From: Leptospira kanakyensis
GTDB taxonomy: Bacteria; Spirochaetota; Leptospiria; Leptospirales; Leptospiraceae
Reading direction: 5' to 3'
DNA length: 64,000 bases
Assembly: GCF_004769235.1 (NCBI RefSeq)
Contig: NZ_RQFG01000019.1
Coordinates: 434,001-498,000 of the forward strand
Positions within the stretch are counted from its first letter, which is position 1; every line of letters begins with the position of its first letter. The notes beneath the pieces were generated by a model, which searched no databases, had not been told where the DNA came from, and worked only from the letters and a program-made list of their open reading frames with translations. Below are positions 46,535 through 56,512 of this stretch, piece after piece. The translations under genes and the position numbers were made by a program.

Positions 46535-47563
46535 ATTCACAAATTCACTTTTTTCCCGGAACTTCCCATCCAAATTTCTGAAGTTCCAGGACTTGCCCCC
46601 TTTAACTTAAGGATGATCCGTGATGACCTACTTCCCTTTGGTTTTGGAACCAAGTGGCGAAAGGCTTTTGGTATTTTCCAGTATTTGCAAAAAAATCAGA
46701 TTCACAAAGTTCTCCTTTGGGGTGCCATCCACGGAAACTATTTAGCAAGTTTTACCTGTATTCTTCGTCGCAGCGGAATCACCATAGATACGATTGCCTA
46801 TACAAGGGATCCCCATCTTCGGTCGTATAATGAAAGATTGGTTCGAGGTCATTCTCATACTATAAGCTGTTATGCGAATCGAAAGGAAGCTCATGCGGTT
46901 TGGTTAGATAAGAAAAAAAATTACCCAGGTCTATCTTTACCGGAATTTGGAATCCACGTTGGACAAAATCTCGGGCTCCGTTCTTTCTGGCAGGAACTGG
47001 AGAAAAAAATCTCTCAGTCTCTAGATACCTCTCTAGATCAGAAGGATGCAAATTCACCTACCAATCAAAAAATCAAAGCCATCCTACGAATGGAAATCGG
47101 ATCTGGAGCGACCTTTCTTTCTGCCCTAGATTATTTTAAAGAAACATCGATCCTTGTCCAAGGAGTGATGGTAGGAGAAAAAAAGGAAACTTGGATATCC
47201 AAAAGGGAAGATTTACAAAAACAATTAGGCCTCAGAACCATTGCCGCAAGCGAAGGGCAGATTTTGGAAATCGTGAAAGAAAACAAATCCAAAATAGAAT
47301 CTGAAAAGGATAAGGTCACAAAGACAGTATCCTTTGGGAAACAAACCCAAGTCCAAAAACAGTGGATTTACGATTTTTATCGAAATACAGATATTCTCTT
47401 AGAACCCATATATAGTGGAATGACGATGAACCCCTTACTACGGGAAATACACGAAATGCAATTATCTCCGTCTTCTGTAATGCAAACATCTCCCATTTTT
47501 TACCTCCACCAAGGAGGCCAAATCCAACATCTAGATTTGATTTTGGAAAAGGAACCCCGATGA
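46535..47563 (+). CDS. PLP-dependent ACC deaminase/D-cysteine desulfhydrase-like protein, apparent non-AUG start
   Basis: The family core includes IRDDLLPFGFGTKWRKAFGI, where the Lys of GTKWRK is the expected PLP anchor, and GSGATFLSALDYF as a phosphate loop. The first ATG is 46613, inside the conserved IRDD block. Upstream codons are in frame and family-like (FFPELPIQISEVPGLAPFNL), but between the in-frame TAA at 46517 and 46613 there is no ATG, GTG or TTG. The only plausible initiator is ATT at 46535, with GGGG seven bases before it. I place the start there. Starting at 46613 would give 316 residues without a complete N-terminal strand. It ends with a 4-nt overlap with the GT2 gene. The substrate is unknown. 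Confidence 0.75.
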   Translation: MHKFTFFPELPIQISEVPGLAPFNLRMIRDDLLPFGFGTKWRKAFGIFQYLQKNQIHKVLLWGAIHGNYLASFTCILRRSGITIDTIAYTRDPHLRSYNERLVRGHSHTISCYANRKEAHAVWLDKKKNYPGLSLPEFGIHVGQNLGLRSFWQELEKKISQSLDTSLDQKDANSPTNQKIKAILRMEIGSGATFLSALDYFKETSILVQGVMVGEKKETWISKREDLQKQLGLRTIAASEGQILEIVKENKSKIESEKDKVTKTVSFGKQTQVQKQWIYDFYRNTDILLEPIYSGMTMNPLLREIHEMQLSPSSVMQTSPIFYLHQGGQIQHLDLILEKEPR

Positions 47564-48513
47564 ATTCTTTCGATAGACCACTTGTTTCCATCATTATACC
47601 CACCTATAACCGAAAGACCGTCGTCGACAGAGCCATCGAATCCGTGATAAAACAAACCTATCCCCACTGGGAACTCCATATTGTCGACGATGGATCGGAC
47701 GATGATACATGGAAAGACCTACTTTCCAAACTTCCTGGTTGGAAAGGAAAACTCTCCTCTTTTGGTAGAAACAAAAAATCCATCCAAGTCCACCAAACAG
47801 AACATAGGGGAGTAAGTGGGGCAAGAAACTTTGGAATGGGAAGGGCAGAGGGTGAGTGGATTGCCTTTTTAGATTCGGATGACGAGTGGTATCCCGAAAA
47901 ACTTTCCAAACAAATGGAATTTCATAAATCCCATCCTGAAATTTTATTTTCCCAAACGAGGGAGGTCTGGAACAAAAAAGGCAATTTAATGGAGCCCAAA
48001 GGAAAATACAGGAAACTCCCTGGATGGTTTTTAAAAGAGTCCTTGGAACTTTGTATGGTGACCACTTCCAGTTTTTTTGCCTATAAACCAACCTTGGAAA
48101 CCTTTGGAGGATTTCGCATTGAACTACCCGTATGCGAAGATTACGATTTATGGAACCGGATTTTGTTATCTGGCCATCCCATTGGTTTAATCGATGAAAA
48201 CTTAATGGTCCGTTATGGTGGTAGCGATGACCAACTTTCGAATCAGTACCAAGCACTCGAAAGATTTCGTTTGTATTCGCTACTACTTACGAAAGAGGAA
48301 TTCCTAGAAATGGGAAAATGGGAATTATTAAAACCACTCACAAAATCCCTTTTTCAAAATGCGATTCAGTCTCGGATGGACACCATGCTCCAAGGCCGAA
48401 CCAAAAGAGGAAAAGATACAGAATGGATCCAAAATTTACTTACCAATTTTTTATCAGAAAAACCAATTTCGAAAAAAGATTTATCCGCTTTGTTAGTTGA
48501 CTCTCTATTTTGA
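47560..48513 (+). CDS. Family 2 glycosyltransferase
   Basis: 317 residues with a GT-A fold start: LVSIIIPTYNRKTVVDRAIE, then IVDDGSDDDTW, and a DXD-type block in WIAFLDSDDEWYPEKL. The acceptor-side residue pattern VCEDYDLWNRI matches the ED motif of GT2 enzymes. It likely adds a sugar to a surface polysaccharide or lipid; donor and acceptor are unknown. It overlaps the PLP enzyme (4 nt) and abuts the secreted protein that follows. Confidence 0.92.
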   Translation: MNSFDRPLVSIIIPTYNRKTVVDRAIESVIKQTYPHWELHIVDDGSDDDTWKDLLSKLPGWKGKLSSFGRNKKSIQVHQTEHRGVSGARNFGMGRAEGEWIAFLDSDDEWYPEKLSKQMEFHKSHPEILFSQTREVWNKKGNLMEPKGKYRKLPGWFLKESLELCMVTTSSFFAYKPTLETFGGFRIELPVCEDYDLWNRILLSGHPIGLIDENLMVRYGGSDDQLSNQYQALERFRLYSLLLTKEEFLEMGKWELLKPLTKSLFQNAIQSRMDTMLQGRTKRGKDTEWIQNLLTNFLSEKPISKKDLSALLVDSLF

Positions 48514-48521
48514 TCTGGAAT

Positions 48522-49364
48522 ATGTTGGGGTCTATGTTCCGATTCCGATCATTGCCTTTCCTTCTACTAACAATATTTAGTTTTTCAGCCGTCCTCTCAG
48601 AAGGTGCATCGCCTAATGAAATTCGCTTTCGGGTCGCAAAAAACAATGTCCCTTTAAAAATAGAGGCAAATCCTTATTACCTGGGCCATATTCTTGAATT
48701 TAGAATTTTTCAAGTTTTGAAATTGGATTTTTCTCCCGAAGAAATGGCAACTATTGTCAGTTTTGTTTTGACACATGCCTCGAAAGAAAGTCCAAACCAA
48801 ATTGTGATTCCGGGTTATGAAAAAAATTTAGAACTTGTCATTGGCTTTCGTTATATCGAAAAGGCTGGAGATATTTTATTTCTTGTAGTTACCAATTATA
48901 ATATTGAAACAGAAAGTATTGATACAAGTGATCCCCAGAAACAACTAGCAACTATTTGCCAGGTTAAATCCAATCGTTTTGTTTATTTTGAAGATCTATA
49001 TTCTGAGAAAAAAATTTCTGAATACAAAGAATCGGGAAATCTTTTAAGCCTCGCCAATCATTATCTCATGGATGAAGATCCAAATAACGATAATTTGGTG
49101 GATCATATTCTGGAATCCATCCTAGCCGATGAAAACAAAAACGAATTAGAAAAATTTTTTGCCTTTTTAACCAAAGGACAATTTGCTATCATTCAAAAAA
49201 ATTTTAGTTTAGCAGAAGAAATCAAATCCAAGTCAATTTTAAGGATTCAAAAAATAAAACTAGAGGATAAAGAAAAGGCAGATTATATTCTAAAACTCTA
49301 TTCAAAAGAATTAGAATGGATGAAGGCCTACGAGACTAAAGAAACGAAACCCTTAAAAACATAA
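48522..49364 (+). CDS. Secreted protein of unknown function
   Basis: Start uncertain: TTG 48510, ATG 48522 or ATG 48534 all precede the signal peptide (FRFRSLPFLLLTIFSFSAVL). I use 48522; the ATG at 48534 has GGGG just upstream and is equally good. The mature protein begins near EGASPNEIRFRV, is about 250 residues and is rich in charged helices (SFLAEEIKSKS-like and IKLEDKEKADYILKLYSKEL). No family is recognised. It is the last gene before two hairpin terminators. Confidence 0.65.
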   Translation: MLGSMFRFRSLPFLLLTIFSFSAVLSEGASPNEIRFRVAKNNVPLKIEANPYYLGHILEFRIFQVLKLDFSPEEMATIVSFVLTHASKESPNQIVIPGYEKNLELVIGFRYIEKAGDILFLVVTNYNIETESIDTSDPQKQLATICQVKSNRFVYFEDLYSEKKISEYKESGNLLSLANHYLMDEDPNNDNLVDHILESILADENKNELEKFFAFLTKGQFAIIQKNFSLAEEIKSKSILRIQKIKLEDKEKADYILKLYSKELEWMKAYETKETKPLKT

Positions 49365-49392
49365 AAACCCGACTGTTTCCAATCGGGTTTTC
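49363..49392. terminator. Bidirectional rho-independent terminator
   Basis: AAAACCCGA and TCGGGTTTT (9-bp stem, 10-base loop) lie directly after the plus-strand stop at 49364, with T-rich sequence after and A-rich sequence before. It can serve the plus-strand operon and also sdhB coming from the other side. Confidence 0.75.
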
Positions 49393-49399
49393 TCGTCAT

Positions 49400-49432
49400 T
49401 TACCGCAAAACAGGAATCTTGCGGTAATTTTT
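49400..49432 (+). terminator. Second tandem terminator hairpin
   Basis: TTACCGCAA (49400-49408) and TTGCGGTAA (49419-49427) form a perfect 9-bp stem with a 10-base loop, followed by five T. It sits 8 bp after the first hairpin, giving a double stop between the converging operons. Confidence 0.72.
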
Positions 49433-49464
49433 CTCATAGAGGTTTCTATCTAAAGTTTATTTAC

Positions 49465-50205
49465 TTAGCTAGAGATATACTCTCTATTCAATCTTGTGAT
49501 GAAGTTTACCGAAATTTCTTTCGGACAAGCTGCTTCACATTCGTATTGGTTTGTACAATTTCCAAATCCTTCTTTGTCCATTGCACTTACCATTTTACGA
49601 ACTCGTTCTTTCTTTTCGACCACACCTTGTGGGAGGAGTGCCAAATGTGATACTTTTGCCGATACAAAAAGCATTGCAGAAGCATTTTTACAAGCTGCTA
49701 CACAAGCCCCACATCCGATACAAGTAGCGGCATCCATCGCAAGGTCAGCATCTACTTTTGGAATTGGTAGTGCGTTTCCATCAGGAGCTCCACCCGTATT
49801 GATGGATACATACCCACCCGCTTGGATGATACGATCAAAAGCAGAACGGTCTACTAAAAGGTCTTTTACGACAGGGAAAGCTTTGGCTCTCCAAGGTTCG
49901 ATATAAACCGTATCGCCATCTTTGAACTTACGCATATGTAATTGGCAAGTGGTAGTTCCTTTTTCTGGACCATGAGGAACCCCATTGATTACCATGGAAC
50001 ATGCTCCACAAATTCCTTCGCGGCAGTCGTGGTCAAAGGCAATCGGCTCATCGCCTTTTTTGATTAAGTCATCGTTCACAACATCCAACATCTCAAGGAA
50101 AGACATATGTTCGCTGATGTTGTTTGCTTCATAACTCACCATGCGACCTTTATCGTTTTTGTCTTTTTGTCGCCAAACTTTAAGGTGTAACTTCATAGTA
50201 TCCAT
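49465..50205 (-). CDS. sdhB: Succinate dehydrogenase/fumarate reductase iron-sulphur subunit
   Basis: 246 residues. The 2Fe-2S ligands are in [15 protein letters not shown] with a later Cys in TTCQLHMR; the 4Fe-4S and 3Fe-4S ligands are in [15 protein letters not shown] and the final [13 protein letters not shown] region. It passes electrons between the flavoprotein and the membrane quinone site. It is the last gene of the C-A-B operon, overlapping sdhA by one base. Confidence 0.96.
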   Translation of the reverse strand: MDTMKLHLKVWRQKDKNDKGRMVSYEANNISEHMSFLEMLDVVNDDLIKKGDEPIAFDHDCREGICGACSMVINGVPHGPEKGTTTCQLHMRKFKDGDTVYIEPWRAKAFPVVKDLLVDRSAFDRIIQAGGYVSINTGGAPDGNALPIPKVDADLAMDAATCIGCGACVAACKNASAMLFVSAKVSHLALLPQGVVEKKERVRKMVSAMDKEGFGNCTNQYECEAACPKEISVNFITRLNREYISS

Positions 50206-52130
50206 TATTTGTAGCTCCTTACGGCTAGGTGGATGTTTTCATACTCGAGTTTTTCGCGGTGTTCTACAGGAGCTTTTCCTTCCCCTTTGTATTCCCAAGC
50301 AGTTACGTGACAGAATTTATCGTCATTACGTTTTGCTTCGCCGTCTTCGGTTTGGTGTTCCTCACGGAAATGACCACCACAGGATTCTTCTCTTGTAAGT
50401 GCATCTAAACAAAGTAGTTCACCAAACTCTAAATAGTCGGCAACGCGACCTGCTTTTTCTAACTCTTGGTTGAGCTCAGATCCAGATCCGGCAACTTTTA
50501 CGTTTTTCCAAAATTCCTCTCTCAGTTCAGGAATTCTTTGTAAGGCATCTTTGAGGCCTTTTTCGTTACGTGCCATACCGCACTGATCCCACATGATTTT
50601 ACCGAGTGCTCTATGGAAATCATCCGGAGTTTTTTTACCGTTGATTGCTAATAATTTATTAGTCATCTCACGAACACGTGCTTCTGCTTCTTTAAACTCA
50701 GGTCTGTCTGTAGAGATATTTTTGTGACCTTCTTTGGCAAAATAATCACCAATGGTATAAGGAATCACAAAGTATCCATCAGCAAGACCTTGCATGAGAG
50801 CAGATGCTCCGAGTCGGTTCGCACCATGGTCAGAGAAGTTTGCTTCTCCTAGAACATGAAGACCAGGAATATTGGACATGAGGTTGTAATCCACCCAAAG
50901 CCCACCCATAGTGTAGTGAACCGCAGGGTAAATACGCATTGGCACTTTGTATGGGTTTTCTCCCGTAATGCGTTCATACATTTGGAAGAGGTTGTCATAA
51001 CGGTCAGCTACTACTGGTTCACCCAATCGTTTGATGGAATCAGAAAAATCTAGATACACACCAAGTCGTTTGTCACCAACCTTTGGACCCACACCAAGAC
51101 CATTATCACAAGCTTCTTTTGCTGAACGTGATGAAATGTCCCGAGGTGCTAAGTTTCCGTAAGAAGGGTATTTTCTTTCGAGGTAATAATCTCTTTCGTC
51201 TTCTGGAATTTCGTGAGGAGCACGAAGATCATCTTTTTTCTTAGGAACCCAAACCCGTCCGTCGTTACGGAGAGATTCAGACATAAGAGTTAGTTTGGAT
51301 TGGTAATCTCCGGCTTGAGGGATACAAGTAGGGTGAATTTGCGTATAACAAGGGTTTGCAAATCCTGCACCTTTTTTGTAAGCACGGTAAGTAGCAGTTA
51401 CGTTCGATCCTTTTGCGTTGGTGGAAAGGTAAAATACGTTTCCGTATCCGCCGGATGCTAGAATGACAGCGTCCCCTGCATGGGAAGAAATTTCACCAGT
51501 CACTAGATCACGAACTACGATTCCTTTGGCATGACCATCAACAAGAACTAGTTCCAACATCTCCGTTCTTGGATACATTTTCACTGCACCACGAGAGATT
51601 TGTTTCTCTAGAGCAGAGTAGGCACCAAGTAACAACTGTTGGCCAGTTTGTCCTTTTGCATAAAAAGTACGAGATACTTGCGCTCCACCAAAAGACCGGT
51701 TGGATAAGGTTCCGCCATACTCACGAGCAAAAGGAACACCTTGTGCCACACACTGGTCAATGATGTTTGTGGATTCATGAGCCAAACGATAAACGTTTGC
51801 TTCACGAGCACGGAAGTCACCACCTTTTACAGTGTCATAGAACAAACGATAAACGGAGTCACCATCATTTTGGTAATTCTTTGCCGCATTGATACCACCT
51901 TGGGCAGCAATGGAGTGAGCTCGTCTTGGACTGTCTTGGAAACAGAAAACAGAAACTTGGTATCCAAGTTCTGAGAGTGTAGCAGCAGCAGAAGCTCCTG
52001 CAAGACCTGTTCCCACGATAATGACTTTATACTTACGTTTGTTTGCCGGGTTTACAAGTTTGATGTCTTGTTTGTGTTTGTCCCATTTTTGTTCTAATGG
52101 ACCCGACGGAATTTTTGCGTCTAATTTCAT
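50205..52130 (-). CDS. sdhA: Succinate dehydrogenase/fumarate reductase flavoprotein subunit
   Basis: 641 residues. The FAD loop [18 protein letters not shown], the covalent-FAD His in [15 protein letters not shown] and the active-site block [13 protein letters not shown] are visible. The length and GREEN-type details match the Bacteroidetes/epsilonproteobacterial type-B enzyme, used in the TCA cycle. The direction (succinate oxidation versus fumarate reduction) cannot be decided from sequence. Gene order C-A-B supports the type-B assignment. Confidence 0.96.
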   Translation of the reverse strand: MKLDAKIPSGPLEQKWDKHKQDIKLVNPANKRKYKVIIVGTGLAGASAAATLSELGYQVSVFCFQDSPRRAHSIAAQGGINAAKNYQNDGDSVYRLFYDTVKGGDFRAREANVYRLAHESTNIIDQCVAQGVPFAREYGGTLSNRSFGGAQVSRTFYAKGQTGQQLLLGAYSALEKQISRGAVKMYPRTEMLELVLVDGHAKGIVVRDLVTGEISSHAGDAVILASGGYGNVFYLSTNAKGSNVTATYRAYKKGAGFANPCYTQIHPTCIPQAGDYQSKLTLMSESLRNDGRVWVPKKKDDLRAPHEIPEDERDYYLERKYPSYGNLAPRDISSRSAKEACDNGLGVGPKVGDKRLGVYLDFSDSIKRLGEPVVADRYDNLFQMYERITGENPYKVPMRIYPAVHYTMGGLWVDYNLMSNIPGLHVLGEANFSDHGANRLGASALMQGLADGYFVIPYTIGDYFAKEGHKNISTDRPEFKEAEARVREMTNKLLAINGKKTPDDFHRALGKIMWDQCGMARNEKGLKDALQRIPELREEFWKNVKVAGSGSELNQELEKAGRVADYLEFGELLCLDALTREESCGGHFREEHQTEDGEAKRNDDKFCHVTAWEYKGEGKAPVEHREKLEYENIHLAVRSYK

Positions 52131-52148
52131 AACTTCTCCTAAAAACCC

Positions 52149-52838
52149 TTAACGGACATACCCGAGTAAAATCGAGATCGGCATGGAACAGTTTCCCAGG
52201 AAAATGATAAGACCAAGTCCTGTAGAAGCTTTCTGAATGGCTGGGTTGTGTTTTGGTGCAAGGATTCCCAAAGTCTGAAACATTGATCCCAAAGCATGAG
52301 AAAAATGGAGAGCTAGGAAAACCATAAATACAATATAAGTTCCGGAAATGATTGGATCTTGAAATCCGAGGATCACCATCGCATACACATCATGAACTAC
52401 ATCACCATTTTTGAGGATGTATTCAAAACTGTAATGTTCTGGGTTAGTGATTCCTAAAGTAAAATGTGCAAGGTGGTACACAAGAAAGGTGAGTAAAAGG
52501 AGTCCGCTATAAGCCATTGTGCGAGAAGCTACAGAGGCTTGGATGGTAGAACCCTTAGCATAAGATACTGGCCTCGCACTTGAATTCTCAAATTTTAGAA
52601 GGATGGCTGTACATACGTGACCAAAAAAAGCCACAATCAGTCCAATACGTGCTACCCATAGTAGCGGTCCTAAATCCTTGAGAAACTTTGCGTAGGTGTT
52701 TAATTTTTCTGGTCCTTGGAAAACTTGAAGGTTTCCGACCATGTGAAGGATCACGAACCCAAACCAGATAAATCCGGTAATGGCCATAATGATCTTCTTT
52801 CCAATTGAGGATCGAAAGAAGTCTAGACTCAACGTCAT
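52149..52838 (-). CDS. sdhC: Succinate dehydrogenase cytochrome b subunit, type B
   Basis: 229 residues from the ATG at 52838, chosen for AGGAGCTC upstream; the frame runs to 52982 without such a signal. Five hydrophobic helices carry the haem-ligand His pattern (FVILHMVGNLQVF, FFGHVCTAI, VYHLAHFTLG and LHFSHALGSMFQ). A single large diheme cytochrome with no SdhD is typical of type-B enzymes. About 200 bp upstream, to the divergent gene, show no clear feature other than AT-rich leader sequence. Confidence 0.93.
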   Translation of the reverse strand: MTLSLDFFRSSIGKKIIMAITGFIWFGFVILHMVGNLQVFQGPEKLNTYAKFLKDLGPLLWVARIGLIVAFFGHVCTAILLKFENSSARPVSYAKGSTIQASVASRTMAYSGLLLLTFLVYHLAHFTLGITNPEHYSFEYILKNGDVVHDVYAMVILGFQDPIISGTYIVFMVFLALHFSHALGSMFQTLGILAPKHNPAIQKASTGLGLIIFLGNCSMPISILLGYVR

Positions 52839-53038
52839 TGAAGAGCTCCTATAGAGTGTAGGTGTAAATTTTTCTATTACGTCCAGTTTCAGACTGATTC
52901 CACTTCCCGTAAATTCATAAATCTTATTCAATCCAAACTTACGAATTTGAGTTTGTTTCTCAATTATATACTCTCCAGACATTGGCTCTTGGAAAAGGGG
53001 TTGAGTCCGAATCGAAGGCTAGTGATTCTTGAAAAATC

Positions 53039-53545
53039 TTGTTAAGAAAACAAAAATGGAATGTCCGGTTTCCTGTCTTGAGGGTTTCTGTTCCCATTTT
53101 CGTTCTTTTTTCGTTCTCTTTATTGTTTTGCACGAGGCCAAATGGGAGTTTTGCTGAGAATCGCAAATCCTATTTAAAAGAAGTCGGTCTGCCCATCTTA
53201 GTCACAATCCATCCTAGGCACAAAATAAACGCCAAAGAATTGCAGTTGTTCATCAAAACCGAAAACCTAACAAAGGATAGTATTTCTAAGTTCCAAATTT
53301 TATTTTTTGCAAGAGACAAAGAAAATCAAATTTTAATACCGGAAGATAAAAAAACTCCTGAGCTAATTTGTTCGATCGAAAAAAACATCCAACCAAACGT
53401 AATTATCAAATGCCATGTTGGTCCCTATGTTTATACAAATCTTTGGTCGTCCATCCAAATCCAATCCATTTCTTTTACGACAGAGAACAAGATTCGTCAT
53501 GTCATCAGTGAAGAAGACTTGGACGATGTGACCATTTGGTTGTAA
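53039..53545 (+). CDS. Putative lipoprotein, unknown function
   Basis: 168 residues from the TTG at 53039; another TTG at 53078 would give a shorter leader. A hydrophobic segment (VSVPIFVLFSFSLLFC) ends in Cys (about residue 31), a possible lipobox. The mature part looks like a single beta-sandwich with paired Cys (ELICSIEKN and IIKCHVGPY) and an acidic end. No RBS is clear for either start. Family not recognised. Confidence 0.55.
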   Translation: MLRKQKWNVRFPVLRVSVPIFVLFSFSLLFCTRPNGSFAENRKSYLKEVGLPILVTIHPRHKINAKELQLFIKTENLTKDSISKFQILFFARDKENQILIPEDKKTPELICSIEKNIQPNVIIKCHVGPYVYTNLWSSIQIQSISFTTENKIRHVISEEDLDDVTIWL

Positions 53546-53608
53546 GTTTTAGTCATTTTATTGCAAAAAAAATGTTTCCAATTTAAAATTCTCGCAGAAC
53601 TAAAATCC

Positions 53609-53626
53609 AATGGGTTGACACCCATT
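53609..53626. promoter_or_regulatory. Small palindromic hairpin with an embedded TTGACA
   Basis: AATGGGT, loop TGAC, ACCCATT: a perfect 7-bp inverted repeat 30 bp before the SulP-carbonic-anhydrase start. A consensus -35 hexamer (TTGACA, 53615-53620) spans its loop, but no convincing -10 box lies at the right distance. It may be an operator or a leader hairpin. Confidence 0.4.
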
Positions 53627-53655
53627 AAATAGAATTTTAACCTTCCTAGACCATT

Positions 53656-55818
53656 ATGTTTTCCAAACTCAAAAATGATCTTCCCGCTGGTTTAGTTGTC
53701 TTTTTAGTTGCACTTCCCTTATGTTTAGGGGTGGCTTTGGCCAGCGGAGCCCCCTTATTATCCGGTGTGATTTCTGGAGTGATCGGCGGGATCATAGTAG
53801 GTATCTTAAGCCACTCCAGTACAAGTGTGAGTGGTCCTGCTGCCGGTCTTGTGACTTTGGTTTTAGCTTCCATTGCTGGGCTTGGGGATTATAGAACCTT
53901 TCTCCTTGCTGTTTTTCTTGCAGGGTTTATCCAGATAGTGATTGGTTTCTTGCGTGGTGGATTTATCGCAAACTACGTTCCGTCTAACGTCATCCAAGGT
54001 TTACTTGCATCCATAGGACTCATTCTCATCTTAAAACAAATTCCCCATGCAGTAGGATTTGACATCGATCCAGAAGAAGACTTTATCTTTTTCCAAAAAG
54101 ATGGAGAAAATACTTTTTCTGAACTTTTTAATATCATCAATTTTTTTTCCTGGGGAGCAGTCATCATCGCTCTTTCTTCACTCTTTTTAATGATTGGTTA
54201 TGACAAAACAAAATGGAAACCTTTGAAGTTTTTACCATCTCCGGTATTAGTCATTCTTTTAGGTGTGTTCATCAATGGAATCTTTCAGAATTTCTTTCCT
54301 TCATTCTATCTTTCTGAAAAACATTTAGTATCCATTCCGAATATTAAAAACTGGGAATCTATTTTTTTCTTTCCTAATTTCTCTGCCATCACCCAAACCA
54401 AGGTTTGGTATTACGCAATGACGATTGCGGCCTTTGCCACTTTGGAAACTTTATTAAATTTAGATGCAGTAGAAAAAATTGATCCTCACAAAAGGTTAGC
54501 TTCCCCTAACAGAGAACTTGTGGCACAAGGAGTAGGGAACTCTTTATCTGGACTGATTGGAGGTTTACCAATTACTTCTGTAATCGTAAGGAGTACGGTC
54601 AATATTTATGCCGGTGCTGAATCTAAACTCTCCACAATTTTTCACGGAATTCTGTTATCGATCAGTGTTGTTTTTTTTGGATCTTATTTAAATTTAATTC
54701 CATTATCTTCATTGGCAGTAATTCTTATTGTCACAGGTTTTAAACTCACTAACATCAATCTTTATAGATCTATCTATAAAAAAGGGATTTATCAGTTTCT
54801 CCCATTCATTGCAACTATTGTTGCCATCATCTTCACAGACCTTTTAACAGGTGTCCTTATTGGACTCTCTATTAGTTTTATTTTTATCCTAAAAAATAAC
54901 TATAAAAACCCATTTTCTGTAGAAACTGAAAACTTAAACATCGGAGAAACAGTCCGCATCGAATTACCAAACCAGGTTTCCTTTTTAAACAAAGCGTCTA
55001 TCAAAGACACACTTTGGACCATTCCTGAAAATTCAAAACTGATTGTAGATGCTTCTAACTGCAATTTCATTGATCATGATATCTTAGAAGTTTTGGAAGA
55101 ATTCAAAACCGTAGTTTCTGTCGAAAGAAAAATCCAACTCAATTTGATTGGGTTAAAGGATTCCTATGAACTAAGTGATCAAGTGCAATTTGTAAACATC
55201 TTAGACAAAGAAGCCCAACAGAAGTTAACACCCGATGAAATCTTAGATTTTTTGAAACGAGGAAACGAACGATTCGTAAAGGGGAAATGGTCTGAAAAAT
55301 ATTTCAAACACCAGGTGAATGCCACTGCCTTTGGACAAAACCCAATTGCGGTGGTATTGTCGTGTATTGATTCCAGGACAAGCCCTGAGATTATTTTTGA
55401 TGCAGGACTCGGAGATATCATTTCCATCCGTATCGCTGGAAATATCGTCAATGATGAAATTCTTGGAAGTTTAGAGTTAGCTTGCGCCAAAATTGGCACT
55501 AAACTCGTTGTGGTACTGGGACATTCTAATTGTGGAGCAGTTTCTAGTGCCATCTATGCACTTCGAGAAGGAAACATTGCAAGCGTGACCAAAAAAATCC
55601 AAAAGGCAATCGATGAATCGGAAAAAATAATTCATCCCATCCAAAAAGAAAATGAACATATTTTCAACCATGTGGTGAAAGCAAACGTGAAAAACTCAAT
55701 TGAGGAAATTTTGGCGAAAAGTCCTTTTCTCTCAGAAAAAGTAGGAACCCAAGAAATCAAAATTGTGGCTGGGTTTTATGATACATCCTCAGGCGATGTG
55801 CAGTTTTTCGAAACGTAA
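53656..55818 (+). CDS. SulP bicarbonate transporter fused to beta-carbonic anhydrase
   Basis: 720 residues. A SulP membrane domain (about 1-415) has the family start DLPAGLVVFLVALPLCLGVA and about 11-12 helices. A cytoplasmic STAS-like part follows (about 430-510), then a complete beta-carbonic anhydrase domain (about 525-720) with zinc ligands in VVLSCIDSRTSPE and VLGHSNCGAVSSA. The fusion suggests that bicarbonate entering by SulP is interconverted with CO2 at the membrane. SulP-CA fusions are known in several bacteria. Sulphate transport is less likely given the fusion partner, but is not excluded. Confidence 0.93.
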   Translation: MFSKLKNDLPAGLVVFLVALPLCLGVALASGAPLLSGVISGVIGGIIVGILSHSSTSVSGPAAGLVTLVLASIAGLGDYRTFLLAVFLAGFIQIVIGFLRGGFIANYVPSNVIQGLLASIGLILILKQIPHAVGFDIDPEEDFIFFQKDGENTFSELFNIINFFSWGAVIIALSSLFLMIGYDKTKWKPLKFLPSPVLVILLGVFINGIFQNFFPSFYLSEKHLVSIPNIKNWESIFFFPNFSAITQTKVWYYAMTIAAFATLETLLNLDAVEKIDPHKRLASPNRELVAQGVGNSLSGLIGGLPITSVIVRSTVNIYAGAESKLSTIFHGILLSISVVFFGSYLNLIPLSSLAVILIVTGFKLTNINLYRSIYKKGIYQFLPFIATIVAIIFTDLLTGVLIGLSISFIFILKNNYKNPFSVETENLNIGETVRIELPNQVSFLNKASIKDTLWTIPENSKLIVDASNCNFIDHDILEVLEEFKTVVSVERKIQLNLIGLKDSYELSDQVQFVNILDKEAQQKLTPDEILDFLKRGNERFVKGKWSEKYFKHQVNATAFGQNPIAVVLSCIDSRTSPEIIFDAGLGDIISIRIAGNIVNDEILGSLELACAKIGTKLVVVLGHSNCGAVSSAIYALREGNIASVTKKIQKAIDESEKIIHPIQKENEHIFNHVVKANVKNSIEEILAKSPFLSEKVGTQEIKIVAGFYDTSSGDVQFFET

Positions 55819-55847
55819 AAAGAAACTCTGATACAATCAGTCCTCAA

Positions 55848-55884
55848 GGAAGGTTTAACAATCCCAAAAGATTGCAAACCTTCC
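55848..55884. terminator. Compound hairpin between convergent genes
   Basis: GGAAGGTTT (55848-55856) pairs perfectly with AAACCTTCC (55876-55884), with an inner CAATC/GATTG stem and a CCAAAA loop. It lies between the SulP-CA and DoxX stops. No long T run follows on either strand, so it could end transcription weakly or act as a 3'-end stabiliser. Confidence 0.5.
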
Positions 55885-55903
55885 GGTTCAAACAAACGTC
55901 TGT

Positions 55904-56287
55904 TTACTTATTTACAGGAACAAATAAAGGTTTGTAAACATTCCAGTTCACATAAGCAAGAAAAGCATTCGCAACCACTACAAAAATTCCTACTGGGATT
56001 CCTTCTGGTGCAATGGTAAGGTGGACAAGTAAAATATTGATGGCCACTGGTGCGATGACAATCGAAGCCAAGGGAACAAATCGTCCGGTAAGAAAAGCAA
56101 TCGCTACGACAAGCTCGGTTACCTTAATGAGAGTCATCAAATAACCAGAAGCTTTGATTCCGTCATTAAATACCTTTAAATCTCCGGTAGTCTCTGGTTG
56201 CGGAACCAAGTTAAAGAGAACTACGATCGAAGAAAATAAGAATAATGCACCAAGCAAAACCCTAACAATTAAATAAGCAATTTTCAT
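55904..56287 (-). CDS. DoxX-family membrane protein
   Basis: 127 residues from the ATG at 56287, chosen because AAGGAAAA lies just upstream. Four hydrophobic helices fit DoxX/DoxD-like proteins, starting IAYLIVRVLLGALFLFSSIV and including LIKVTELVVAIAFLTGRF. The family is linked to quinone or redox processes, but the function of this one is unknown. It is isolated between the SulP-CA gene and a divergent lipoprotein gene. Confidence 0.8.
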   Translation of the reverse strand: MKIAYLIVRVLLGALFLFSSIVVLFNLVPQPETTGDLKVFNDGIKASGYLMTLIKVTELVVAIAFLTGRFVPLASIVIAPVAINILLVHLTIAPEGIPVGIFVVVANAFLAYVNWNVYKPLFVPVNK

Positions 56288-56512
56288 ACCATTTTCCTTT
56301 AAATACGCGTATTTCCGATCCAGAATCACTTTAGAACCATCCCAGATTTCGAGAATGATATAACGAACAACTAGAAAGTCACCTAGTTTTCATTGACCTA
56401 CGTACGATAAGAAATACAAATTCCTGCTAAATTTAGGGATTTTTACGAATCTTATGGGATCCATTTGCAATAAACGCGTTGTTTGGTGGCATTAATGATT
56501 AAGGCCCGATTT

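Noticed and set aside
47594..48256. 220-codon antisense ORF opposite the GT2 glycosyltransferase
   Set aside because: The plus-strand gene has all GT2 motifs; the antisense translation is rich in Arg/Trp/Cys with no domain pattern, typical of a shadow frame.
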